Positions 1 through 6,729 of a stretch of DNA of 46,023 bases are shown here, in pieces (positions within the stretch are counted from its first letter, which is position 1; each line of letters begins with the position of its first letter). Position numbers and translations under genes: made by a program. The notes under the pieces were generated by a model. That model had not been told where the DNA came from, did not search any database, and worked only from the letters and a program-made list of their open reading frames with translations. Source of the DNA: an uncultured Prevotella sp. (GTDB lineage Bacteria > Bacteroidota > Bacteroidia > Bacteroidales > Bacteroidaceae); assembly GCA_946186115.1 (NCBI GenBank), contig CAMHLV010000018.1:1-46023 (forward strand). The letters are read 5' to 3'.

Positions 1-367
1 CTATGGCCAGCAGGGGAATGGCAAATGCCGCAATATTTACTTTGAATCCTACGGCTGAGATTATCCACGCTGTCACTGTTGTACCAATGTTGGCACCCAT
101 GATGACACCAATCGACTGGCCGAGTGTCATCAGTCCGGCATTCACAAAACTAACCACCATCACCGTCGTGGCACTCGATGACTGGATAAGTGCTGTGATG
201 AGAATGCCCGTCAACACACCCATCACGCGGTTCTTTGTCATCGCCGCCAGAATACTGCGCAGGCGGTCGCCCGCAAACTTCTCCAGACCTTCCGACATCG
301 TCTTCATGCCAAAAAGGAACAGAGCCAGCGAACCGACGAGCGAGAAAATGTTGATGATTAATTCCAT
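1..367 (-). CDS. Na+/phosphate symporter family protein, N-terminal part (runs off the left edge)
   Basis: Only the first 122 codons are in the window; the gene starts at the ATG at 367 and continues beyond base 1. The protein opens with a hydrophobic segment (residues 3-21, ending LFLFGMKTMSEGLE). It carries the QSSSATT signature at residues 62-68 and GANIGTT at 91-97, both hallmarks of the Na/Pi-cotransporter repeat (NptA/PF02690 family). These proteins sit in the inner membrane and couple Na+ to inorganic phosphate uptake; many bacterial members also have a C-terminal PhoU-like domain, which cannot be seen here. A TACCTTTG -7 box lies 18 nt upstream. The usual -33 TTTG is missing and is replaced by four tandem heptamers that look like Pho boxes, which fits phosphate-regulated expression. 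The family call is firm; the exact substrate is inferred. Confidence 0.9.
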   Translation of the reverse strand, partial: MELIINIFSLVGSLALFLFGMKTMSEGLEKFAGDRLRSILAAMTKNRVMGVLTGILITALIQSSSATTVMVVSFVNAGLMTLGQSIGVIMGANIGTTVTAWIISAVGFKVNIAAFAIPLLAI

Positions 368-384
368 TTCTTTGTATTTTTGTG

Positions 385-392
385 CAAAGGTA
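385..392 (-). promoter_or_regulatory. -7 promoter box of the Na/Pi symporter gene
   Basis: The minus strand reads TACCTTTG, matching the Bacteroidetes -7 consensus TAnnTTTG. It lies 17 nt before the ATG at 367. No TTTG is present about 20 nt further upstream; the position is occupied by the GTTAC repeats, so the promoter looks activator-dependent. Confidence 0.7.
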
Positions 393-401
393 ATGGAATC
401 T

Positions 402-441
402 TGTTACGCTCGCGTTACGCTAATGTTACAATGCTGTTACA
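402..441. promoter_or_regulatory. Four tandem heptamers with 11-bp spacing (Pho-box-like operator)
   Basis: The plus strand has TGTTACG (402-408), CGTTACG (413-419), TGTTACA (424-430) and TGTTACA (435-441). Each is separated by exactly 4 bp, giving an 11-bp period. Direct 7-bp repeats on an 11-bp period are the classic binding architecture of PhoB/PhoP (OmpR-family) dimers. The array ends 10 bp upstream of the -7 box of a Na/Pi symporter gene, just where an activator would replace the -33 element. The periodicity is seen directly; the binding protein is inferred. Confidence 0.6.
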
Positions 442-498
442 AGCAACCTCGTAATTAGGATGTCTTACATTTGAAACTTTTTTGTAATATCATGATAG

Positions 499-506
499 TA
501 CCTTTG
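499..506 (+). promoter_or_regulatory. -7 promoter box upstream of the 35-residue ORF
   Basis: TACCTTTG matches the Bacteroidetes -7 element and is followed 22 nt later by the ATG at 529. TTTG words occur at 470-473 and 481-484, but their spacings (25 and 14 nt) are outside the usual 19-21, so only the -7 box is convincing. Confidence 0.55.
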
Positions 507-528
507 CCTGCACAAAATTAATTTGTTT

Positions 529-636
529 ATGGAAAGAGAAAAGGCTGAAAAAATCATTTGGATGATTGATTGGTTAAGATTCATCATCCTTGCATTGCTC
601 CTCACATTAATCTTCGTGGGGCTTGGAAAGGCATAA
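529..636 (+). CDS. 35-residue single-span membrane microprotein, unknown
   Basis: The ORF runs ATG 529 to TAA 634-636 and encodes 35 residues. The N-terminus is charged (MEREKAEK), followed by an amphipathic IIWMIDWLRF segment and a hydrophobic stretch IILALLLTLIFVGL (about residues 19-32) ending GKA. It is predicted to be one inner-membrane helix. A good TAnnTTTG box lies 22 nt upstream, and the gene is divergent from the phosphate symporter with the Pho-like repeats in between. I do not recognise the family. The promoter and the clean helix argue that it is real, but at this size chance cannot be excluded. Confidence 0.5.
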   Translation: MEREKAEKIIWMIDWLRFIILALLLTLIFVGLGKA

Positions 637-735
637 TCAGAATAATGATGCTACCAATGTTCACCTTCTTGAAGCATTATCACCCATCAAGTATAATTTA
701 TATGCTTTTTGTGATACGACAAATATAGAAATTAG

Positions 736-771
736 TTTTTGGGGGTATTTTTGGGGGTAAATTTGGGAGTA
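736..771. repeat. Three tandem 12-mers downstream of tRNA-Ser
   Basis: TTTTTGGGGGTA occurs twice back to back (736-747 and 748-759), followed by a degenerate copy, AATTTGGGAGTA (760-771). The array lies just past the terminator of tRNA-Ser. No ORF covers it. The surrounding 637-784 stretch holds nothing else I can identify. Confidence 0.6.
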
Positions 772-784
772 TCTGAGCATAAAA

Positions 785-822
785 ATAACGTAACTATCTG
801 AAAATCAGAATAGTTACGTTAT
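785..822 (-). terminator. Rho-independent terminator of tRNA-Ser
   Basis: A long stem pairs 785-797 with 810-822 (ATAACGTAACTAT on the plus strand) and continues through a bulge into CTGA/TCAG around an AAA loop. On the minus strand it is followed by a T run. It begins 5 nt after the tRNA 3' end, so it terminates the tRNA transcript. Confidence 0.85.
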
Positions 823-827
823 CCCAG

Positions 828-912
828 CGGAGAGAGAGGGATTCGAACCCCCGGTACCTCTCGGTACGGTAGTTTTCAAGACTACTGTAATCGACCACTC
901 TACCATCTCTCC
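828..912 (-). tRNA. tRNA-Ser (anticodon TGA)
   Basis: The gene is 85 nt on the minus strand. The acceptor stem is GGAGAGA/TCTCTCC with discriminator G. The anticodon stem GTAGT/ACTAC encloses the loop CTTGAAA, giving anticodon TGA, which reads UCA and related serine codons. The long variable arm (GTACCGAGAGGTAC) and the T-loop GGTTCGAATCC are typical of class II tRNA-Ser. CCA is not encoded. It is transcribed alone from the promoter at 940-971 and ends at the hairpin immediately downstream. Confidence 0.97.
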
Positions 913-939
913 AGTGCTTCGATGTCTTGAAAGCGGGTG

Positions 940-971
940 CAAAAGTACATAGTTTTTCTGAAACAACCAAA
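940..971 (-). promoter_or_regulatory. Promoter of tRNA-Ser
   Basis: On the minus strand TTTG (971-968) is separated by exactly 20 nt from TACTTTTG (947-940), the full Bacteroidetes -33/-7 pattern. The initial transcribed region CACCCGCTTTC is shared with the SRP RNA promoter. Confidence 0.85.
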
Positions 972-1060
972 TTTTATGCGAACTTTTTGCATCATGGAAG
1001 GCAAAAATGTTATCCGAGAGGGCTGAAGTGAGGGTTCTCGTTCAAAAAAACTCGATATAT

Positions 1061-1092
1061 TTTGGTATTTCAGTCACTAATTCGTACCTTTG
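1061..1092 (+). promoter_or_regulatory. Promoter of mutS2
   Basis: TTTG at 1061-1064, a 20-nt spacer, and TACCTTTG at 1085-1092. The first in-frame ATG with family support lies only 4 nt after the -7 box, so the mRNA would be leaderless or nearly so. Confidence 0.85.
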
Positions 1093-1096
1093 TAGC

Positions 1097-3727
1097 ATGA
1101 TTTATCCGATGAACTACGAAGCAAAGATAGGCTTCGACGAGATACGCCGCCTGCTGAAAGAGTCGTGCCTCTCGACGCTGGGACGTGAGAAGGTTGACGA
1201 GATAGCCTTCTCTGACAATGCGGAGGAAGTGAACGAATGGCTTGAGCAAATACGCGAATTCCGCCGTCTGCGACAAGCTACGGAGCAGCCGGAACTGAAT
1301 TTCTTTTTCGACGTGCGGGAATCTGTGGCACGCATCCGCCTTGAGAACACTCACCTGGAGGAGCAAGAGCTTTTCGACCTGCGGCGATCGCTGGAGACTA
1401 TCGGTAAGATAGTGGATTTCATGAACCGAGGCGGCAACGATGAAGAAGGAGAGGAGTATCCATACCCTGCCCTGCACCGGCTGGCAGAGGGAGTGCTGAC
1501 ATTCCCTGCCATCATCAGGCGTATTGACTCGATACTCGACAAATTCGGCCATATCAAGGACTCGGCATCTATGTCGCTGGCGGGTATCCGCCACGATATG
1601 GAGCAGACGGCAGGCTCGATATCGAGAACGCTGTACACCATACTGCACGCAGCTCAGCGCGACGGACTGGTGGACAAGGATGCAGCTCCTACAGTGCGCG
1701 ACGGCCGACTGATGATACCTGTTGCCCCAGGCGTGAAACGCCGTATAAAGGGCATCGTACACGATGAGTCGGCAACGGGTAAGACGGTATTCATAGAACC
1801 TGCCGAAGTGGTGGAGGCCAACAATAAGGTGCGCGAACTGGAGGCTGCCGAGCGGCGCGAGATTATCCGCATACTGACGGTGTTCAGCGACGAGCTGCGC
1901 CCTCATGTCGGCGAAGTGCTCGACTCGTACCGTTTCCTTGCCACTATAGACCTGATACAGGCCAAAGCCTCGATGGCCGAGCAGATGCAGGCTTTCGAGC
2001 CTCAGGTAAAAGACGAACCCTATATCGACTGGATTCGCGCCATTCACCCACTGCTGCAGCGTTCGCTGGCCAAGCAGGATAAGAAAGTGGTGCCGCTGGA
2101 CCTTCCCCTAACCATCTCCAAGGGGAAAGGAGAACGGAGCGCATCAAATCATCCCCTCTCTCTGGAGGGGAACGAGGGGAGGCTTCTCATCATCAGCGGT
2201 CCGAATGCCGGCGGCAAGTCGGTATGCCTGAAGACTGTCGGTCTGCTGCAATACATGCTGCAGTGCGGACTGTCGATACCCATTGGCGAACGCTCTACCG
2301 TGGGCATCTTCCGCAACATCATGATTGACATCGGCGACGAGCAAAGCATTGCCGACGACCTGTCAACCTATTCGAGCCACCTGCTGAACATGAAGAATAT
2401 GATGAAGCAGGCCGACGCTCACACCCTGCTGCTGATTGACGAGTTCGGAGGCGGCACGGAGCCCACCATCGGCGGAGCGATAGCCGAGGCCGTGCTGAAG
2501 CAGTTCTGGAAGAAGCAGACCTTCGGCGTCATCACCACCCACTATCAGAACCTGAAGCACTTTGCCGAAGACCACCCCGGAGTGGTGAACGGCGCCATGC
2601 TCTACGACCGCCACCAGATGCAAGCCCTCTTCCAGCTGTCGATTGGTCAGCCGGGCAGCAGCTTTGCCATCGAGATAGCCCGCAAGACGGGCATTCCCGA
2701 GGAGGTAATCAGCGACGCCTCAGAGATTGTGGGCTCGGAGTATATCCAGAGCGACAAGTATCTGCAAGACATCGTTCGCGACAAGCGCTACTGGGAGGGC
2801 AAGCGCCAGACCATCCACCAGCACGAGAAGTCGCTGGAGGGCCACATACAACGCTACGAGAGCAACCTGGAGGAGATAGAACGAGAGCGAAAGGCAATAC
2901 TGCGCCGCGCCCAGGAGCAGGCCGATGAACTGCTGCGCGAGGCCAACCAGAAGATAGAAAACACGATACGTGAGATCAAGGAGGCGCAAGCTGAGAAGGA
3001 GCGCACCCGACTGGTTAGAGAGGAGCTGCAGCAATTCCGCGAACAGGTGGTGAGCGATGACACCCGCGGTCTGATGAGCGAGGAGGACTTTGCACGAAAG
3101 CTACGGCAGATGGAGGAGCGCAAGGCCCGCAAGGAAAAGCGCAAGAACGACAAGATAAAGGAGAAGGAGCAATCCGTAGCAGCACTGAAGAAGGTACAAG
3201 CCGAGGCTCAGGCCTCAAAGCCAGCCTCAACCATCGAGAAGGGCTCGCAGGTGAGGATGAAGGGACTTGGCACCATCGGCCGAGTTGACAGTATCTCAGG
3301 CAAGCATGCCGTGGTGATTTTCGGCGACGTTAAGACAAAGGTAAAAACCGAGCAGCTGGAGATTGTTGCAGCAAGCGATAAGGGAAAGAGCAGCGAGACA
3401 CCCAACCCTGCCCAGAAGCATGCCGACCTGGCCATACAGACTTCGAGAATGACGCGCTCTACGATAGAAGACCGCAAGCAGAACTTCCACCAAGACCTTG
3501 ACGTGCGCGGCATGCGTGGCGACGAGGCCGTGGACACCGTGATGCACTTCATCGACGACTCGATACTGATGGGAATGTCGCGCGTGAGAATACTACACGG
3601 TACCGGAACTGGCATTCTGCGCCAACTCATCCGCCAATACCTCAACACCGTGCCCAATGTGAAGAGAGCCAAAGACGAGCACGTGCAATTTGGAGGGGCT
3701 GGCATCACCGTGGTTGACCTGGAATAA
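1097..3727 (+). CDS. mutS2: MutS2 family endonuclease/ATPase
   Basis: The protein has 876 residues. MutS2 proteins act on branched DNA or stalled ribosomes depending on the species and have an ABC-type ATPase. Walker A GPNAGGKS is at residues 368-375 and Walker B LLLIDEFGGG at about 444-453. A long charged coiled coil follows (about 540-680), and the C-terminal Smr nuclease domain starts with LDVRG at about 801. I chose ATG 1097 because MIYPxNYExKIGFDEIR matches the usual N-terminus of Bacteroidetes MutS2; the upstream 30 codons overlap the promoter. ATG 1109 is the alternative. Residues about 335-362, just before the Walker A strand, are a low-similarity insert encoded by an inverted pair of palindromic elements (2101-2183). 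It lies upstream of a GH97 gene with a 22-nt gap. Confidence 0.95.
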   Translation: MIYPMNYEAKIGFDEIRRLLKESCLSTLGREKVDEIAFSDNAEEVNEWLEQIREFRRLRQATEQPELNFFFDVRESVARIRLENTHLEEQELFDLRRSLETIGKIVDFMNRGGNDEEGEEYPYPALHRLAEGVLTFPAIIRRIDSILDKFGHIKDSASMSLAGIRHDMEQTAGSISRTLYTILHAAQRDGLVDKDAAPTVRDGRLMIPVAPGVKRRIKGIVHDESATGKTVFIEPAEVVEANNKVRELEAAERREIIRILTVFSDELRPHVGEVLDSYRFLATIDLIQAKASMAEQMQAFEPQVKDEPYIDWIRAIHPLLQRSLAKQDKKVVPLDLPLTISKGKGERSASNHPLSLEGNEGRLLIISGPNAGGKSVCLKTVGLLQYMLQCGLSIPIGERSTVGIFRNIMIDIGDEQSIADDLSTYSSHLLNMKNMMKQADAHTLLLIDEFGGGTEPTIGGAIAEAVLKQFWKKQTFGVITTHYQNLKHFAEDHPGVVNGAMLYDRHQMQALFQLSIGQPGSSFAIEIARKTGIPEEVISDASEIVGSEYIQSDKYLQDIVRDKRYWEGKRQTIHQHEKSLEGHIQRYESNLEEIERERKAILRRAQEQADELLREANQKIENTIREIKEAQAEKERTRLVREELQQFREQVVSDDTRGLMSEEDFARKLRQMEERKARKEKRKNDKIKEKEQSVAALKKVQAEAQASKPASTIEKGSQVRMKGLGTIGRVDSISGKHAVVIFGDVKTKVKTEQLEIVAASDKGKSSETPNPAQKHADLAIQTSRMTRSTIEDRKQNFHQDLDVRGMRGDEAVDTVMHFIDDSILMGMSRVRILHGTGTGILRQLIRQYLNTVPNVKRAKDEHVQFGGAGITVVDLE
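2101..2183 (+). repeat. In-frame palindromic element A (inverted pair) inside mutS2
   Basis: The left unit (2101-2134) starts CCTTCCCCTAACCATCTCC and continues AAGGGGAAAGG. The right unit (2151-2183) is the reverse complement form; read on the minus strand it starts GCCTCCCCTCGTTCCCCTCC. The two enclose a 16-nt spacer. The same unit appears once each in hemW, nuoN and nuoCD, and as a second pair in hemW. The reading frame stays open and adds about 27 residues in the loop before Walker A. Confidence 0.75.
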
Positions 3728-3749
3728 AAAACCAAAACTAAAACAAGAT

Positions 3750-5645
3750 ATGAGGACAAAACTACTGATGCTCACAGTGCTCGTAGCGCTGGCAGCCATG
3801 GGAAAAGACTACCGGGTAACATCGCCCGACGGAAAGTTGCTAATCACCGTACATGCCGACAGTCAAAGGCTGACGTGGGAAGTAACCCACGGCAACACCA
3901 CGGTGCTGACACCATCGGAGATAGCCGTCAACGGCCCACTGAAGAAACTCAAGGGACGAATATCGGCAAACACCATCACCGTAGGCAACGGCCGCTACAG
4001 CGTGACGTTCCGAGCCGACAATGATGCTGCCGCCTATCGTATAGGACTGACATCTGGCAAGCCCGCCACCATCAGCAGCGAGACGGCCGAATTCAACTTT
4101 GCCGCCGACTACGAGGCCTTCATACCCTACGTCAACGACAACCGCGGAGGCGAACGCTATTCATTCAGCTTCGAGTCGTACTACGACGAGCAGCGACTGT
4201 CGGAGATGTTCAGCGACTCGCTGGCTATTAACCCGCTGGCCGTCAGACTGCCCGAAGGCAAGCTGGCCGTCATCGCCGACATGGGAGCCACCGACTACCC
4301 CGGCATGATGCTGCTGAAGAATGGAGAGCACGGGCTGAAAGCAGCCTTCGCCCCCTACCCTGCCAACGAGAAGATTGGCGGCTATGCACGGCTGAATCTG
4401 GTACCCACAGCTCGCGAGACCTTCATCGCCAAAGACGTGAAGGGACAATTGCCGTGGCGCATCGTCATGGTGACCACCAGCGACAGCCAACTGCTATCGG
4501 CACGGCTGCCACAGCGATTCGGGCCCAAGTGCCAGATAAAGGACACATCGTGGATTAAGCCGGGCAAGGTGGCTTGGGACTGGTGGAACGCTACCATGCT
4601 GACGGGAGTGCCATTCCGCGCGGGCATGAACACCGACACATATCTATATTATATCGACTTTGCTGCCAACAACCACCTGGAGTATATCATAATCGATGAA
4701 GGATGGAGTGGCGAAGAGTCGCTGCGCGAACAGCTGAACCCCGACATCGACCTGAAACGGCTGCTGCAACACGGCGAGGAGAAAGGCGTGGGCATCATAC
4801 TGTGGACATCGTGGCGCAACGTCATCAAGCAGACAGAGGCCGACTTTGAGCATTATGCACAGATGGGAGTAAAGGGTTTCAAGATAGACTTCTTCGATCG
4901 CGACGACCAGGCTGTAATGCGCTCTGCATGGAAGTTGGCCGAATGCGCCGCCCGGCACCACCTGCTGCTCGACTTCCACGGATATCGCCCCACAGGAATA
5001 CAGACGGCATGGCCCAATATAGTAAACTTTGAGGGCGTCAAGGGACTGGAGAATTCAAAATGGGAACCACGCACTGCCGACGGACCACTGCACAACCAGC
5101 CCCGCTACGATGTCACCATACCATATCTGCGCCAGCTTGTCGGACCGTTAGACTATACACCGGGAGCAATGAGCAATGCCACGCGCCAGCAGTTCTTCGG
5201 CAACAACGACCACCCTATGAGTCAGGGCACACGGGCACATCAGGTGGCTATGTACACGCTCTTCGACGCACCACTGCAGATGCTGGCCGACTCGCCGTCG
5301 AAATATATCAAGGAACAGCCCACCACCGACTACATCAGTCAGATACCCACCGTATTCGATGAAACGGTACCTCTGGGCGGAGAACTGGGAGAATATGCCG
5401 TAGTGGCCAGACGCAGCGGCTCTACATGGTATGTGGCTGCAATGACAAATTGGAAGGAGCGCCAACTTACTATCAGCCTCGACATGCTCGGCGAAGGCAG
5501 CCACCAGACAATAATCTTTGCCGATGGAGTGAATGCCGACCGCGATGCCACCGACCATACCATAACCCGCAAAACACTTAAACGTGGCGACAAGATCTAC
5601 ATCAGCATGGCTGCAGGAGGAGGATGGAGCGGGATAATTAAATAA
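3750..5645 (+). CDS. Secreted glycoside hydrolase family 97 (alpha-glucosidase/alpha-galactosidase type)
   Basis: The protein has 631 residues and begins with a signal peptide (MRTKLLMLTVLVALAAMG), so it is exported to the periplasm. The N-terminal beta-sandwich (from DYRVTSPDGKL) and the catalytic barrel with KPGKVAWDWWN and IIDEGWSG are typical of GH97, the family of SusB. Asp380 in KIDFFDRDDQ and Glu434 (or Glu428) in NFEGVKGLENS match the nucleophile/acid-base arrangement of the retaining, alpha-galactosidase-like branch rather than the inverting SusB branch; that branch assignment is an inference. The start at 3750 was chosen because it begins the signal peptide. No sus-type transporter or regulator is next to it, so the glycan target is unknown. 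Confidence 0.93.
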   Translation: MRTKLLMLTVLVALAAMGKDYRVTSPDGKLLITVHADSQRLTWEVTHGNTTVLTPSEIAVNGPLKKLKGRISANTITVGNGRYSVTFRADNDAAAYRIGLTSGKPATISSETAEFNFAADYEAFIPYVNDNRGGERYSFSFESYYDEQRLSEMFSDSLAINPLAVRLPEGKLAVIADMGATDYPGMMLLKNGEHGLKAAFAPYPANEKIGGYARLNLVPTARETFIAKDVKGQLPWRIVMVTTSDSQLLSARLPQRFGPKCQIKDTSWIKPGKVAWDWWNATMLTGVPFRAGMNTDTYLYYIDFAANNHLEYIIIDEGWSGEESLREQLNPDIDLKRLLQHGEEKGVGIILWTSWRNVIKQTEADFEHYAQMGVKGFKIDFFDRDDQAVMRSAWKLAECAARHHLLLDFHGYRPTGIQTAWPNIVNFEGVKGLENSKWEPRTADGPLHNQPRYDVTIPYLRQLVGPLDYTPGAMSNATRQQFFGNNDHPMSQGTRAHQVAMYTLFDAPLQMLADSPSKYIKEQPTTDYISQIPTVFDETVPLGGELGEYAVVARRSGSTWYVAAMTNWKERQLTISLDMLGEGSHQTIIFADGVNADRDATDHTITRKTLKRGDKIYISMAAGGGWSGIIK

Positions 5646-5730
5646 ATTAGAAATTAGAAATTAGGAATTAGAAGTTAGAGATTAGAAATTAGAGATTAGA
5701 AATTAGAGATTAGAAATTAGGAATTATATA
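5646..5730. repeat. AT-rich heptamer array downstream of the GH97 gene
   Basis: About twelve imperfect copies of a 7-bp unit (TTAGAAA, with TTAGGAA and TTAGAGA variants) start right after the GH97 stop codon. The same unit recurs at 26239-26411. The array ends just before the terminator of the opposing SRP RNA/tRNA-Thr transcript. Confidence 0.85.
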
Positions 5731-5739
5731 AAACAAAAA

Positions 5740-5785
5740 TGAAAAGTTTTCTGCCGCCGTGATTGGAATGGTAGGAAACTTTTCA
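5740..5785 (-). terminator. Terminator of the SRP RNA-tRNA-Thr transcript
   Basis: A perfect 10-bp stem, TGAAAAGTTT (5740-5749) with AAACTTTTCA (5776-5785), is followed on the minus strand by ATTTTTGTTTT. It lies 9 nt beyond the tRNA-Thr 3' end. The 26-nt loop is long for a terminator. Confidence 0.7.
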
Positions 5786-5794
5786 CTTCTTCTG

Positions 5795-5868
5795 AGCCTC
5801 TTGTCGGATTCGAACCAACGACCCCGAGATTACAAATCACGTGCTCTGGCCAACTGAGCTAAAGAGGC
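5795..5868 (-). tRNA. tRNA-Thr (anticodon TGT)
   Basis: The gene is 74 nt on the minus strand. The acceptor stem is GCCTCTT/AAGAGGC with discriminator U. The D-arm GCTCAGTTGG..GAGC and the T-arm GTTGGTTCGAATCCGAC are normal. The anticodon loop TTTGTAA gives TGT (reads ACA). The anticodon stem CGTGA/TCTCG contains one U-U mismatch. It starts 4 nt after the end of the SRP RNA and is probably processed from the same transcript. Confidence 0.95.
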
Positions 5869-5872
5869 GGGT

Positions 5873-5968
5873 GGGCAGCTATCTGTATCGCGCCGCTACA
5901 ACCAAGTACCCTTGCTATGTTCCCATCCTGGGGGATTCCGAGGGAGCTGGCCGTACAGGACTGCCCAT
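5873..5968 (-). ncRNA. ffs: Signal recognition particle RNA (4.5S-type)
   Basis: The minus-strand RNA is about 96 nt. It closes with GGGCAG/CTGCCC and folds into one long hairpin. Its tip has the SRP domain IV signature: CAGG, then ATG-GGAA-CAT with a GGAA tetraloop, then AGCA on the other side, which is the Ffh-binding symmetric/asymmetric loop pair. SRP RNA with Ffh targets nascent inner-membrane proteins. The ends are set by helix pairing and may be off by a few bases. The promoter is at 5988-5995; tRNA-Thr follows directly. An overlapping 83-codon plus-strand ORF is not credible. Confidence 0.88.
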
Positions 5969-5987
5969 GTTTGCTCGAAAGCGGGTG

Positions 5988-5995
5988 CAAAGGTA
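5988..5995 (-). promoter_or_regulatory. -7 promoter box of the SRP RNA-tRNA-Thr unit
   Basis: The minus strand reads TACCTTTG followed by CACCCGCTTTC, the same start region as at tRNA-Ser. A TTTC at 6017-6014 sits at about the -33 position (18-nt spacer) in place of TTTG. Confidence 0.75.
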
Positions 5996-6112
5996 ATAAA
6001 AAAAAGTAAAAGTGAAAAATTAAATGTGAAAAATTTGTTGCTGTACCTCATTTTTTATTATAAAACCGGGCTTTGGGACACAAAAAACAGCACGGCAGCA
6101 AATAATTTTCAA

Positions 6113-6137
6113 TTTTCAATTTTCAATTTTCAATTTA
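6113..6137. repeat. Heptamer array (CAATTTT) upstream of the DUF4199 gene
   Basis: Three to four copies of TTTTCAA with a 7-bp period lie directly upstream of the TACCTTTG box at 6143. No coding sense is evident. Confidence 0.8.
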
Positions 6138-6142
6138 TTTCG

Positions 6143-6150
6143 TACCTTTG
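6143..6150 (+). promoter_or_regulatory. -7 promoter box of the DUF4199 gene
   Basis: TACCTTTG lies 9 nt before the ATG at 6160, so the predicted transcript start falls within a few bases of the start codon. No TTTG is found at the -33 position; the heptamer array occupies it. Confidence 0.7.
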
Positions 6151-6159
6151 CAGACGATT

Positions 6160-6699
6160 ATGACACCAGAGGAATACGTACAACTGAAAGCATTTGCAAG
6201 ACAGGACGGTGCACTACTGTCGGTGATGTGGATAGGAGCCTTTGCCTGTTACGTGCAAGGACTGACAAATCCCATGCTGGGAATGCTGGCCCTGCTGCTT
6301 ATCATTGCCTCGCCATTCTTTGCAGCCAGCAGGCTGCGCCATTTCCGCGACTATGCCCGCGATGGAGTAATATCGTTCAGGCGCGGATATGCCTACATCG
6401 TGATGACATTCTTCTATGCAGGACTGCTGCTGGCAGCAGCACTCTACATATATTTCGCATTCATCGACGACGGCTTCCTTCTGGGAAAGCTGATGGATAC
6501 GATGAACTCAGAAGAAGGGCGACAAATCATACAGATGTACGGCATGCGCGAGCAAATGGAAGAAGGGCTCAAAGAACTTGGCAACATGCGACCCATCGAC
6601 TACGCACTGAACATGCTGACTATAAACATCACAACCGGATTTCTGCTTGGACTGCCCATCGCTGCGGCATATAAAAGGATTGAAGAATTGAAGAATTGA
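6160..6699 (+). CDS. DUF4199 domain membrane protein
   Basis: The protein has 179 residues with four predicted membrane spans, near residues 20-35, 38-55, 78-102 and 150-170. It fits the Bacteroidetes-specific DUF4199 family, whose function is unknown and which commonly sits just upstream of a polyprenol-type glycosyltransferase, as here. I use ATG 6160; the TTG four codons earlier overlaps the promoter box. The last codons and the TGA stop lie inside an AAGAATTG repeat array, so the C-terminal IEELKN is repeat-derived. A function in envelope glycan assembly is suggested only by the neighbour. Confidence 0.82.
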   Translation: MTPEEYVQLKAFARQDGALLSVMWIGAFACYVQGLTNPMLGMLALLLIIASPFFAASRLRHFRDYARDGVISFRRGYAYIVMTFFYAGLLLAAALYIYFAFIDDGFLLGKLMDTMNSEEGRQIIQMYGMREQMEEGLKELGNMRPIDYALNMLTINITTGFLLGLPIAAAYKRIEELKN

Positions 6700-6729
6700 A
6701 GAATTGAAATATTGAAATATTGAAGAATT
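6679..6729. repeat. Octamer array (AAGAATTG) between DUF4199 and the glycosyltransferase
   Basis: Six imperfect copies of an 8-bp unit (AAGAATTG or AAATATTG) cover the end of the DUF4199 gene and the whole gap to the next ATG at 6730. The repeat supplies the stop codon of the upstream gene. Confidence 0.8.

Noticed and set aside
1070..2047. 325-codon minus-strand ORF across mutS2
   Set aside because: Shadow of mutS2; no recognisable motif and no independent signals.
5646..5730. Possible CRISPR array
   Set aside because: The units are about 7 bp, contiguous and without spacers; no cas genes nearby.
5912..6163. 83-codon plus-strand ORF
   Set aside because: It overlaps the SRP RNA, its promoter and an AT-rich array; no protein-like sequence.
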